Of a stretch of DNA of 64,000 bases, positions 21,854-30,174 are shown one piece after another. The notes beneath the pieces were generated by a model that saw nothing but the letters and a program-made list of their open reading frames with translations, was not told the origin of the DNA and did no database searches. The DNA comes from an uncultured Akkermansia sp. (GTDB lineage Bacteria; Verrucomicrobiota; Verrucomicrobiia; Verrucomicrobiales; Akkermansiaceae). Both the position numbers and the translations under genes were made by a program. Within the stretch, counting starts at the first letter, position 1, and each line of letters opens with the position of its first letter. The stretch is from the NCBI GenBank assembly GCA_947601655.1, contig CANQGG010000003.1:18857-82856 (forward strand), read 5' to 3'.

Positions 21854-22993
21854 ATGGCCAGAGATTATTACGAAGTGCTTGGAGTAGCAAGAGATGCGGA
21901 TGATGCCGCCATCAAAAAAGCTTACCGCAAACTTGCCATGAAGTACCATCCGGATCGCAACCCGGATGACAAACAGGCTGAGGAAAAATTCAAGGAGATC
22001 GGGGAGGCCTACGAGGTGCTCAGCGATGCCGATAAACGCGCCGCGTACGACCGCCTCGGTCACGATGCCTTCAAACAGGGAGGAATGGGAGGCGCAGGAG
22101 CGGGCGCTGGATTCGGTGGTTTCCGCGACCCCATGGATATCTTTGCTCAGATGTTCGGCGGCATGGGTGGTTTCGGCGGTTTCGGTGGGGGCCAGGCCAG
22201 ACATGCCGACCCGCGACGACCGGGTTCTGATCTGCGCTATGACCTGGACATCTCTCTGGAGGAAGCGGCGCGCGGCTGCGATAAGATTCTGGAGATCGAG
22301 CGTCTCGTGCCCTGCGATGCCTGCGGCGCGACGGGTTCCAAGGATGGCGCGAAGGGCTACAAAACCTGCCCCACCTGCCACGGAAGCGGCGTGATGACGC
22401 GGCAGTCCGGCTTCTTTGTGCAGCAGAGCACCTGCCCCACCTGCCGCGGCATGGGACAGACGCTGAGCAATCCCTGCAGCAAGTGCCACGGCGAGGGGCG
22501 CGTCCACAAGGATGTGAAGATTACCCTGCATATCCCGCCGGGAGTGGATACCGGCACCAAGCTGCGCTCCAGCGGAAACGGCGATGCCGGTCTGCGCGGC
22601 GGGGAGACAGGGGATTTGTACGTGTTCATCGAGGTCGCGCAGCATGATGTCTTCACCCGCGACGGCAGGGATTTGAGCTATACTATGCCCGTGCCCTTCG
22701 CTCTGGCTTCTGCCGGCGGCGTGCTCAGCGTACCGACGCTGGACGGGGCGGCGAAATTGAAACTGCCGGCCGGCACTTCGGGTGGCACGATTTTCCGCGT
22801 CCGCGGCAAGGGGATGCCCGCGTTGAAAGGCGGCGCCCGTGGAGATCTCATGGTGGAAGTGCAGGTGGAGACCCCGGTGAAGCTGGATGCTGCCCAGAAA
22901 AAGGCTCTGGATTCCTTTACTGCCACCCTCTCCGAGAAGAATCAACCGGAATGCGAGGCCTTCCTGAAACGGGCGGAGAAATTTATGTCCTGA
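21854..22993 (+). CDS. dnaJ: DnaJ, Hsp40 co-chaperone
   Basis: DnaJ delivers unfolded clients to DnaK and stimulates its ATPase. All type I domains are in order: J domain with [10 protein letters not shown], a Gly/Phe-rich linker ([10 protein letters not shown]), four CxxCxGxG zinc repeats ([32 protein letters not shown]), and the C-terminal client-binding domain. 379 aa is normal. It lies second in a five-gene plus-strand cluster led by grpE. Confidence 0.97.
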   Translation: MARDYYEVLGVARDADDAAIKKAYRKLAMKYHPDRNPDDKQAEEKFKEIGEAYEVLSDADKRAAYDRLGHDAFKQGGMGGAGAGAGFGGFRDPMDIFAQMFGGMGGFGGFGGGQARHADPRRPGSDLRYDLDISLEEAARGCDKILEIERLVPCDACGATGSKDGAKGYKTCPTCHGSGVMTRQSGFFVQQSTCPTCRGMGQTLSNPCSKCHGEGRVHKDVKITLHIPPGVDTGTKLRSSGNGDAGLRGGETGDLYVFIEVAQHDVFTRDGRDLSYTMPVPFALASAGGVLSVPTLDGAAKLKLPAGTSGGTIFRVRGKGMPALKGGARGDLMVEVQVETPVKLDAAQKKALDSFTATLSEKNQPECEAFLKRAEKFMS

Positions 22994-23035
22994 TTCTTCC
23001 CCGTCAATCGTTCCACGCCTCTCCTCGATTCAATC

Positions 23036-23815
23036 ATGCACCGCTGCTATCTGCCGGATGAAAGCTATGAGCCGGGGAAAATCCTGACCATCCGCGGTGA
23101 GGAGGCTCACCACGCCCTGCGTGTCATGCGCCTGCAGATTGGGGACGCCTGCGAGGTGTTCGACGGGGCTGGGCACGCTGCGCAAGGCAAAGTTCGAGGT
23201 GCGATGGGGGGAGAACTGGAGATCGAGGTGGAGCGTGTGCTGCCGCCCCTGCCGCGCACGGCGGGGATTGTCCTTGCCGTGGCCATCCCGAAAGGGGCGC
23301 TCATGGATCTCATCGTGCAGAAGGCGGTGGAGATGGGGGTGCGGCGCATCATCCCGCTCATCACGAGCCGCACCATTGTCCGACTCTCTCCGGCTGAAGC
23401 TGAAAACAAGCGTAAAAAGTGGAGCCGCACGGCACTGGAAGCTTGCAAGCAATGCGGAGTGAATGACATCCCCTCCGTGGATTCACCGCTTCCGTGGATC
23501 GATTTTTTGCGCGGGGCAGAGGAACTGCCACCCCTGCGTTTGCATTGCGCCATCATTCCCCAGGCCGGGTCGCTGCGCGAGGCGCTGGAGACCGGGCGTG
23601 CCGCGGGGCAATCTGAGGCTGTGGTGCTCGTCGGTCCCGAGGGCGATTTCACGCCGGAGGAGAATGCGGCTGCGGCTGAGGCGGGGTTCTTTCCGGTGAG
23701 CCTCGGTCCCATCATCCTGCGGGTGGAAAGCGCCGTGTTCTTTGCTGTATCGGCAGTGCGCTATGCGCTGGATCCTCACCTGTCTGCAGAGCATGGCTTA
23801 CCTGGAAATCACTGA
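23036..23815 (+). CDS. rsmE: RsmE, 16S rRNA m3U1498 methyltransferase
   Basis: RsmE methylates U1498 of 16S rRNA. The 259-aa SPOUT protein starts MHRCYLPDESYEPGKILTIR and has the HHALRVMRLQIGD block, VQKAVEMGVRRIIPLITSRT, VVLVGPEGDFTPEENAAA (SAM-binding knot) and LGPIILRVESA. It follows dnaJ by 42 nt. Its last 23 bp overlap the start of the ABC ATPase gene, suggesting coupled translation. Confidence 0.95.
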   Translation: MHRCYLPDESYEPGKILTIRGEEAHHALRVMRLQIGDACEVFDGAGHAAQGKVRGAMGGELEIEVERVLPPLPRTAGIVLAVAIPKGALMDLIVQKAVEMGVRRIIPLITSRTIVRLSPAEAENKRKKWSRTALEACKQCGVNDIPSVDSPLPWIDFLRGAEELPPLRLHCAIIPQAGSLREALETGRAAGQSEAVVLVGPEGDFTPEENAAAAEAGFFPVSLGPIILRVESAVFFAVSAVRYALDPHLSAEHGLPGNH

Positions 23816-24572
23816 CGCCTGCGTCCATTACCCTGTCCGCACGGCATGGGGGGCTTCCGATCGCGCCGTGCACGCGGTGGATGGCGTGTCGCTCGCTCTG
23901 GAAAAAGGGGAAGTGCTGGGACTGGTGGGCGAGAGCGGCTGCGGGAAGAGTTCGCTTTCCCGCGCGATCATGCAGCTGCAGCCCTTCACGAGCGGGTCGA
24001 TGCGCCTGGATGGCGAGGATCTCTCCGCTCTTCCCCCGCGTGAGTTGCGTCGCCGCCGCGTCGATTTTCAAATGGTTTTCCAGGATCCCTACGCGTCCCT
24101 GAATCCTCGCTTCAGCATCTATTCCACCCTCGTCGAAGCTCTCAGCCGTCGTTCTCCGCTGCCGCGCGGAGAGCGGGAGGAGGCCGTCGCGGAGCTCATG
24201 ACGCGCGTGGGACTGCGTCCGGATCAGATGTTCAAATACCCCCACGAGTTCTCCGGGGGGCAGCGGCAGCGCGTGGCCATTGCGCGAGCCATTGCGCCGC
24301 GTCCCAAGTTGCTGCTGGCGGATGAGCCGGTAAGCGCGTTGGATGTTTCCGTGCGCAGTCAGATCCTGAACCTTCTGCTGGATTTGCGGCGCGATCTGGG
24401 GCTGACCATGCTCTTCATCTCGCACGACCTCGGTGTGGTGTACCACGTATCGGATCGCATCGCGGTGATGCGTGCCGGTCGTATCGTGGAGCAGGGAACT
24501 GCCGATGAAGTCTTCTTTCGCCCGCAGCACGAGTACACGAAGCGACTGCTGGACGCCGTGCCGTCTCTCTGA
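23793..24572 (+). CDS. OppF/DppF-type ABC transporter ATPase (single gene, no permease nearby)
   Basis: The product is 259 aa from the ATG at 23793 (MAYLEITDACVHYPVRTAWG). It carries Walker A GESGCGKSSLS, Q-loop VFQDPYASLNPR, signature EFSGGQRQRVAIARA, Walker B LLLADEPVSALD and the H-loop LFISHDLGVV, all typical of the OppF/DppF branch that powers peptide uptake, and it ends at the family's C-terminal LLDAVPSL. No permease, binding protein or OppD partner is adjacent; neighbours are rsmE and an SNF2 helicase, so partners must be encoded elsewhere. The upstream ORF-track start lies inside rsmE and is rejected. Confidence 0.88.
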   Translation: MAYLEITDACVHYPVRTAWGASDRAVHAVDGVSLALEKGEVLGLVGESGCGKSSLSRAIMQLQPFTSGSMRLDGEDLSALPPRELRRRRVDFQMVFQDPYASLNPRFSIYSTLVEALSRRSPLPRGEREEAVAELMTRVGLRPDQMFKYPHEFSGGQRQRVAIARAIAPRPKLLLADEPVSALDVSVRSQILNLLLDLRRDLGLTMLFISHDLGVVYHVSDRIAVMRAGRIVEQGTADEVFFRPQHEYTKRLLDAVPSL

Positions 24573-24598
24573 TTTTGTCTCTCCCCTTTCGCCCTGCC

Positions 24599-27280
24599 AT
24601 GGATGAGTCGCCTCACCAGGAAACGCAACTCTGCCTTGCGGCGGATGGCTCTCTTTTCCTCTCGCCGCGCGAACAACATCCGCGCCTGGAGCGCGCCTTC
24701 TCTGCCGGGGCGGGGCGGGGCATGCTCGATTTGCTGCGCTATGGCGTCCCGCCGGCGGCGTCTCCCCTGCTTCATTGGCTGCGGCAGAAAGCCGGGGAGC
24801 TCATGGTGGCATGCCTGCGCGGGCTGCGCCGCGGGGATTCTCTCTCTTCCTTCCCGTTGCCCGCCGATGCAGAGCTGGCGAGGTGGCTGGAAAGCATGCC
24901 GCCGCCCGGCACCGGTGAGTTGTCGGTCTCACTGCTTCGCGATTGGCTGTCCCAGTTGCCCGTGGCTCTCGCTGAGCTCGCTCGGCGCGAGTGCTGCTCC
25001 CCGGAGCAGTGGCTCTCGCGTCTCGGCGAGGGCTGGCAGCAGCTCGGCGCTGTCTGTTTCCATCTTGCGGAAAACGACGGGGAGAATGCCGCTGCGGCTC
25101 CCTTTGCCTTCCTCGCGACTTTCGTGCACAAGGTGGGGCATGACGGCAAGGCGCGTCACCTGCCGCTCGGTTACGCCGCCACGGAGCTTGCTAACGATCA
25201 CGCGGCTCTGCTGGAGATTCTGCGTCCTCTTCAGGCTGCGGCGGCGCAGAGCGCTTTCCTGAACGAGCTGATCAATTCTCAGGAAGTGTACAAACCCTGC
25301 GCGTGGACCCCGCGGCGGGCGCTGGAATTCCTGCGCGAGGTTCCCGTGCTAGAGGCGGTGGGGATTGAGGTGCGCATGGTGAATTTGTGGAAGAAGGAGC
25401 CGCCTCGGGTGAGCCTGCAGGTGAAGTTTGAACTGCCGGAAAAGACGGATGCCCGGCCCTCCGATTCTCCCTCCCTGAATCTGCGCTCTCTCCTGCATTT
25501 TTCCCCGCAGATCGTCCTGGGCGATAGCCGCCTCACGGAGGAGGAATGGCAGGAGCTCATGGCGGGAGAGGATGGCCTCGTGCGCTTCCGCGGAGAATGG
25601 GTGCTGCTGGATAAGGAGAAATTGCAGCGTCTCATGGATTCCTGGTGGGGCGCTGCCCGTATGGCGCAGGAAGGCATTCCCCTGCTTTCCGGCTTGCGCT
25701 TTCTGCTTGCGAAGAGGGGCTCCGCCTCCGTGCCCCTTCCGCTGCCGGCGCCGGAGGTGCAACCCGTGGCGGGCGCGCGACTCGCCCTGGCTATCAGCAA
25801 CCTGAAATTCGGAAATTCCCTCCCGGATCTCCCGGCAGAACTCGCTGCCACACTGCGCCCTTACCAGCACGAGGGCGTGCGTTTCCTGCTGAATGTGACG
25901 GAGGCCGGGTTCGGCGCTTGCCTGGCGGATGATATGGGCCTGGGAAAAACTCTGCAGGTGATCGCCTGGCTGCTGCATTTGAAACGCACCGGTGTCCTCG
26001 GTTCGCAGAACGGTCCGGCTCTCGTCGTCACTCCCGCTTCTCTGCTGACCAACTGGCAGCGCGAGCTGGAGAAATTTGCCCCGCAGCTTCGCGTGCTGCT
26101 GCTGCATCCCTACGCGCTGAGTCGGGCGGAGACCAACCTGCTTCACTCTTCCCCCCGGTACCTCTTGCGGCGGGCGGATGTGGTGCTCACGACTTACGGC
26201 ATCGCAGCGCGGGAGGAATCACTCGCAAAACAATCCTACGCCGCTATGGTTCTGGACGAAGCCCAGGCCATCAAAAATGCAACCTCCCAACGCTCTCAGG
26301 CCATCCTCCGTTTCCAATCCCCCCGCAGGGTTGCCCTGACCGGCACCCCGGTTGAAAACGGACTCGGCGAGCTGCGCAGTCTCTTCGAGTTCCTCAATCC
26401 CGGTCTGCTCGGTTCTCAGAAGGAATACGCCGAGCTCCTGCGCAGCATGGGAAACGATTTTGCCCCTCTGCGTCGATTGGTGCGTCCCTTCCTCCTGCGC
26501 CGTCTCAAGACTGATCCCTCACTGCTCCCCGATTTGCCTCCCAAGACCGAGCAACCCTGCTTCTGTTACCTCACCCCCGAGCAGGCTGCTCTCTACGCCA
26601 GGGAGGTGGAGGCGTTGCGAGCGGTCATCGAAGAACAGGATGCCCCTACGCGTCTCATGCTCATGCTGCCCATCCTGGGGCGCCTCAAGCAGATCTGCAA
26701 CCACCCTGCCCAGTACCGCGGAGAGAATTATTACGACCCCGCTGCCAGTGGGAAGTTTTCCCGCCTGGGTCACCTTGCGCGCAGCATCTGCGAGGCCGGG
26801 GATTGCTGCCTCGTCTTCACGCAGTACCGCAGCATCATGCCCTTCCTCCATGATTTCTTGAAGGATATCTTCGGCTCTCCAGGATTGATTCTCAATGGTT
26901 CCACTCCTCTTCCGGAACGTCGCAGGATGGTGGAGGCTTTCAGCGCCCCGGGCGGGCCGCGCTTCTTCCTGCTTTCCCTGCGCGCCGCCGGCACAGGCCT
27001 CACTCTCACGCGTGCCCGCCACGTGATCCACTTCGACCGCTGGTGGAATCCCGCCGTGGAAAACCAGGCCAGCGATCGCGCCCACCGCCTGGGGCAGACT
27101 CAGCCGGTTCTCATTCATCCCCTCATCTGCACCGGCACCATCGAAGAAAATATTCACTCGATGCTGCAGAAAAAAATGGCGATGGCGGATTCTCTCCTTT
27201 CCGGCGGGTTGGAGAAGCTGCTGCTCGATCTCTCCGCCGAAGAATTGTTGCAACTGGTGGGAAAAGGCATACCGAATTAA
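24599..27280 (+). CDS. SNF2/RapA-type DEAD-like helicase-family ATPase
   Basis: An 893-aa protein from the ATG at 24599. The C-terminal half is a full Swi2/Snf2 motor: ADDMGLGKTLQVIAWLLHLK (Walker A), VLDEAQAIKN (DEAQ box), VALTGTPVENGLGELRSLFE, FLLRRLKTD, and LRAAGTGLTLTRARHVIHFD followed by SDRAHRLGQ. Such proteins translocate on duplex DNA and remodel bound proteins or RNA polymerase. The N-terminal 400 residues are divergent; they resemble the poorly described N-terminal region of bacterial SNF2 proteins. I see no SWIM zinc finger. It is the last gene of the grpE cluster, 26 nt after the ABC ATPase stop. Confidence 0.9.
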   Translation: MDESPHQETQLCLAADGSLFLSPREQHPRLERAFSAGAGRGMLDLLRYGVPPAASPLLHWLRQKAGELMVACLRGLRRGDSLSSFPLPADAELARWLESMPPPGTGELSVSLLRDWLSQLPVALAELARRECCSPEQWLSRLGEGWQQLGAVCFHLAENDGENAAAAPFAFLATFVHKVGHDGKARHLPLGYAATELANDHAALLEILRPLQAAAAQSAFLNELINSQEVYKPCAWTPRRALEFLREVPVLEAVGIEVRMVNLWKKEPPRVSLQVKFELPEKTDARPSDSPSLNLRSLLHFSPQIVLGDSRLTEEEWQELMAGEDGLVRFRGEWVLLDKEKLQRLMDSWWGAARMAQEGIPLLSGLRFLLAKRGSASVPLPLPAPEVQPVAGARLALAISNLKFGNSLPDLPAELAATLRPYQHEGVRFLLNVTEAGFGACLADDMGLGKTLQVIAWLLHLKRTGVLGSQNGPALVVTPASLLTNWQRELEKFAPQLRVLLLHPYALSRAETNLLHSSPRYLLRRADVVLTTYGIAAREESLAKQSYAAMVLDEAQAIKNATSQRSQAILRFQSPRRVALTGTPVENGLGELRSLFEFLNPGLLGSQKEYAELLRSMGNDFAPLRRLVRPFLLRRLKTDPSLLPDLPPKTEQPCFCYLTPEQAALYAREVEALRAVIEEQDAPTRLMLMLPILGRLKQICNHPAQYRGENYYDPAASGKFSRLGHLARSICEAGDCCLVFTQYRSIMPFLHDFLKDIFGSPGLILNGSTPLPERRRMVEAFSAPGGPRFFLLSLRAAGTGLTLTRARHVIHFDRWWNPAVENQASDRAHRLGQTQPVLIHPLICTGTIEENIHSMLQKKMAMADSLLSGGLEKLLLDLSAEELLQLVGKGIPN

Positions 27281-27333
27281 CGAACTGCTCGTTAGAATAA
27301 ATACGTGAATATCAAGTGATTATCAATACTAAC

Positions 27334-27362
27334 TTGACAAAACTGATATCATTTGCTAACAT
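27334..27362 (+). promoter_or_regulatory. Promoter of the lysozyme-like exoprotein, leaderless configuration
   Basis: TTGACA (27334-27339), 17-nt spacer, TAACAT (27357-27362), then 6 nt to the ATG at 27369. The preceding 50 bp are AT-rich. Confidence 0.7.
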
Positions 27363-27368
27363 GTCGGC

Positions 27369-27794
27369 ATGAAGAAATGTTTACTCACGGTTTTTCTGGC
27401 GCTATTTGTGGCTCTGCCGGGGTATGGCGATGCGGTGAATGATCTTCGCCCGGTGATCAAGGAGGTGGCGCAGAATAATGGAGTGGATCCCGTTCTCATG
27501 GAAGCTATTATCCGTTTGGAGTCAGGGAATGCGATGTCGCACGCCGCGCGCACAAAAAACAATCTCGCCGGCATCATGGGACGCCGCGGTCAGCGTAGCT
27601 ATGCCAGCAAGGAGGATTGTGTGCGTCATCTCGGCAGCATCCTCGCCAGGTACAAGGCGCGGGGACGTGTTACGGTGGCTCAGATCGGCCGTGTGTATTG
27701 CCAGAATCGGAGCCCCTGGGCTGCGCATGTTTCCACCATCATGCGGCGCATTCGTAGCGGCAGCCTCGGCGATGTCAGCCTTTACGGCATCTGA
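27369..27794 (+). CDS. Secreted lysozyme-like / glucosaminidase-like small protein
   Basis: A 141-aa protein with a signal peptide (MKKCLLTVFLALFVALPGYG). The mature part has a lysozyme-fold pattern: GVDPVLMEAIIRLESGNAMS contains a Glu in the place of a catalytic acid, followed by NNLAGIMG, a stretch with AQIGRVYCQN and a Trp-Ala pair before the C-terminal helix. This layout (exported, Glu after a helix, NNxxGI motif) is typical of bacterial glucosaminidase or transglycosylase domains that cut peptidoglycan. Its own promoter and convergent position to the MenD-like gene suggest single-gene regulation. The exact enzyme class is uncertain. Confidence 0.6.
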   Translation: MKKCLLTVFLALFVALPGYGDAVNDLRPVIKEVAQNNGVDPVLMEAIIRLESGNAMSHAARTKNNLAGIMGRRGQRSYASKEDCVRHLGSILARYKARGRVTVAQIGRVYCQNRSPWAAHVSTIMRRIRSGSLGDVSLYGI

Positions 27795-27844
27795 CTCTGC
27801 TCTCTTCTCTGAAGGGCGGTTGTTTTTCTCCTGTTTGGGCGGTC

Positions 27845-29362
27845 TCAAAGAGCTTCGCGGAGCATGCGCGTCTGTTCCGCATCCGGAAGAATCTCCAGCA
27901 GAGCGAAGCTATCTTCTCCCAGGCTCTCGATGACTTCGAAATCCGCTTCGCTGCGTACCGTATAGTATTCTGCTCCACAGAAGCGGGCGAGTTGCTGAAG
28001 ATCGTTGGACGCAGGATCAGTGACCTCCTCGGGGTTCACGACGCCGATGACGCGCTTGCCCGGCGGAAGCTGGGGAAGGAATGTAGCGCCTGCTGCATCC
28101 CTCAGCAGTGTGGGAGCATCGGTGAGCGCGCAGGCAAAAGAAGCGTCTACTGCATTGCCGAAGAAGGCAGAGAGCGCGCCGTTCCCTCCGCCGGCTTGAG
28201 AAACACTGCGGACGTAGAGAAGCGAATGGCGCAGACGGGTTGCGGTGTTCCACAGCTCGAGCATTCCGGGGCTGCCCAGAAGGAGTACCTCTGCCAGGCA
28301 TGCGTGCTGGGCGAAGGCCTGCACGAGTGCGGCTGCGCTCTCCGGATAAGCGAGCAGCAATTCCTCCCATTGTCCGGCGTTTTTCCGGCTTGAGGAAAAA
28401 TAATTGCACGGATCTCCCACACGCGCCACGTCATCCAGCGCTTTGACGATTTGCTCCGGTTCGCCCTCAATCACGCAGGATGGACGCTGCAAGCCGCTGA
28501 AGCCGGTCCGGGTGATGGAGAAGACATCCGTCCGGGGCATCTCCTCCAGAGCCTCCCAAAAGGGAAAGCTCGGCACGGCGCCGATGCGCAATACGTAGCG
28601 AGGAGGGTTATCGATGAGCAAATCGCTCCCACCGCACAGCAGCTGCGAGTCCAGTTTCTCCCGCAGCCCGCTGGTGGCATCGGCGAGTACGGGGGCTCTC
28701 AGGGTGCGTGCCAGCCACAGAGCGCTTTCCTGTTCATCGGGATCCAGCCCGCCGAGCACGAGTACCAGCCCTTCCTGTGCTGCGCGAAAACGCAGGATTT
28801 GTGAGATTTCAGAGAGAGAGCCGCGGAATCTTTGCCTCGGGAGAGGGTCCGCCACATGCACCGGCCTCATGATGCCCTGCGATAATGGAAGTTCTTCTGC
28901 ACATACCAGATGCAGGTGTACCGGGAATTCCTCAGAGCAGAGAGAAACGAGATCGGGTTCCCTCCAGCCGTCCCTGCGGGGCAGTTCAATGCGGACGCTC
29001 GGAGCAAAGGAAGAAAAAAGGTTCTCCTGCGCCACTCGTCCATATTCTCCGCGGTCGCTGTCCGGCTGCGGGGTGTCGATCGTTACCACAATCAGTGGAC
29101 GCCGTTCATAGTAGGCTTCTACCACAGCCGGCAGGAGTGACGCCGCACTTGCCCCGTCCCCGGCTACCACAGCTACCGCGCGCGCCGTGGCCTGGATGCG
29201 TCCCAGTGCAAAAAATCCCGCCGCACATTCATCCATCGCCTGCCAGCGGTGTACCGAGGGGCAGCGCTCCAATGCTTCAAGGAACGCCTTGTTTCGCTCT
29301 CCCCGGCAGCATACCCACTCTGCCACGCCGGCCTGCGCTGCGCTCGCGATGATCTGCTCCAT
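27845..29362 (-). CDS. MenD-like thiamine-diphosphate enzyme family protein (divergent)
   Basis: A 505-aa protein with the three-domain layout of SEPHCHC synthase (MenD), which makes a menaquinone precursor. The N-terminal Pyr domain keeps the activating glutamate motif (MDECAAGFFALGRIQA, compare DERSAGFFALG in MenD) and RPLIVVTIDTPQ. The C-terminal PP domain is divergent: where ThDP enzymes have a GDG...N metal site it reads ALTDAPTLLRDAAG, so cofactor binding by the standard motif seems lost. No other men gene is adjacent. It may be a functional but divergent MenD or a repurposed paralogue; a second, canonical menD elsewhere would favour the latter. Confidence 0.65.
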   Translation of the reverse strand: MEQIIASAAQAGVAEWVCCRGERNKAFLEALERCPSVHRWQAMDECAAGFFALGRIQATARAVAVVAGDGASAASLLPAVVEAYYERRPLIVVTIDTPQPDSDRGEYGRVAQENLFSSFAPSVRIELPRRDGWREPDLVSLCSEEFPVHLHLVCAEELPLSQGIMRPVHVADPLPRQRFRGSLSEISQILRFRAAQEGLVLVLGGLDPDEQESALWLARTLRAPVLADATSGLREKLDSQLLCGGSDLLIDNPPRYVLRIGAVPSFPFWEALEEMPRTDVFSITRTGFSGLQRPSCVIEGEPEQIVKALDDVARVGDPCNYFSSSRKNAGQWEELLLAYPESAAALVQAFAQHACLAEVLLLGSPGMLELWNTATRLRHSLLYVRSVSQAGGGNGALSAFFGNAVDASFACALTDAPTLLRDAAGATFLPQLPPGKRVIGVVNPEEVTDPASNDLQQLARFCGAEYYTVRSEADFEVIESLGEDSFALLEILPDAEQTRMLREAL

Positions 29363-29369
29363 TTACTCT

Positions 29370-29398
29370 TTTGTACAATGCGGATAACCCGCTGTCAA
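29370..29398 (-). promoter_or_regulatory. Promoter of the MenD-like gene, leaderless configuration
   Basis: Minus strand: TTGACA (29393-29398), 17-nt spacer, TACAAA (29370-29375), then 7 nt to the ATG at 29362. Confidence 0.7.
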
Positions 29399-29458
29399 CC
29401 TCTATTCCTTCAAACTGCTCCCCCGTCTCAATAAAAACCCGCGGCTCGGCATTTCCAA

Positions 29459-29910
29459 GTCAAACGCATTGGGAGGATGGACCATGTACCGATGGACCAT
29501 TTGAGATGTACCATGGACCATGTACCGTGTACCATGTATTAAGTTTGCGCGCTGGCGCGCGAAGCTGCGAAGCTTTAGCTGAGGTGGAGGGTTCAACATA
29601 AGCGTTATTGCGTTCAAAAGGTTCTCGGCTATGCAGAGCCGTATCCACCGCTCTGCTACATGGTACAAAACTGCCGACGGCCGTAAGGCAGTTTGGACAA
29701 AAGCGCAGCTTTTGCCCGCAGGGCGAACAGCCGTGAGGCGGCTGTGAGTCATCGTCCATCTGTATATGGTACATCTCAAGAACCTTTCCTGACACAAAAA
29801 GCGCATTGATTCAGAAATTTACCTTGCTCCTGCTTCGCAGCTTCGCGAGCAAAGCTCGCCAAATTCCCTACATGGTACATCGGTACATGGTCCATGGTAC
29901 ATCTCAAAGC
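29459..29910. repeat. Intergenic mosaic repeat element C (about 450 bp, long form)
   Basis: It starts with TCAAACGCATTGGG, a form of the family terminal repeat. It contains many ATGGTACAT/TGGTCCATGG words, the GCGCGCTGGCGCGC hairpin, a shared block GCTTTAGCTGAGGTGGAGGG, and a run of four tight hairpins (CTGCCGACGGCCGTAAGGCAG, AAAAGCGCAGCTTTT, GCCCGCAGGGC, ACAGCCGTGAGGCGGCTGT). It is nearly identical over its length to element D 1.8 kb downstream, in the same orientation. A right-hand terminal repeat is not recognisable; the element abuts a phosphoesterase remnant instead. Confidence 0.8.
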
Positions 29911-29912
29911 TT

Positions 29913-30116
29913 TCCGGGCACACTCATGGCGGCATGGCGCTGCCTCTCTACCCCCTTATCGCGCATTTCAACGCGGGCTACGTCCTCGGCCTCTACCGCT
30001 CCGACAACATGCAGGTGTATGTGAATCCCGGTACAAGCCTGTGGTCGATGATGCCGCTGCGCCTCGGCGTGCCTTCCGAAATCACGTTGCTGCAAATTGA
30101 GCCGATGGCAAAATGA
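29913..30116 (+). pseudogene. 3' remnant of a metallophosphoesterase gene
   Basis: The reading frame from 29913 to the TGA at 30116 gives GHTHGGMALPLY, then GYVLGLYRSDNMQVYVNPGT and MPLRLGVPSEITLLQIEP. GHTHGG is a metal-binding motif of calcineurin-like phosphoesterases, and the PLRLGxPxEITLLxI ending is typical of the YkuE/LpxG-type branch. About 67 codons remain of an expected 250-300. The frame begins right at the edge of element C, and no 5' part is found anywhere in the window, so the gene was cut by the element or by recombination at it. Confidence 0.75.
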
Positions 30117-30174
30117 CCTCCCAAACAAAATTCGTTTGAACGGATAGTGCGCCCGGTGTGTCCCACCCGCCAAT

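Noticed and set aside
20770-21855. 361-aa minus-strand ORF spanning the esterase 3' end and grpE
   Set aside because: Antisense to two clear genes and their promoter region.
21617-22945. 442-aa minus-strand ORF
   Set aside because: Antisense to dnaJ; long only because GC-rich codons are low in stops in this frame.
29402-29806. Small ORFs inside elements C, D and H with the shared peptide MTHSRLTAVRPAGKSC
   Set aside because: The peptide comes from the four-hairpin block, appears in different frames and orientations, and has no start signals; the DNA structure explains its conservation better.
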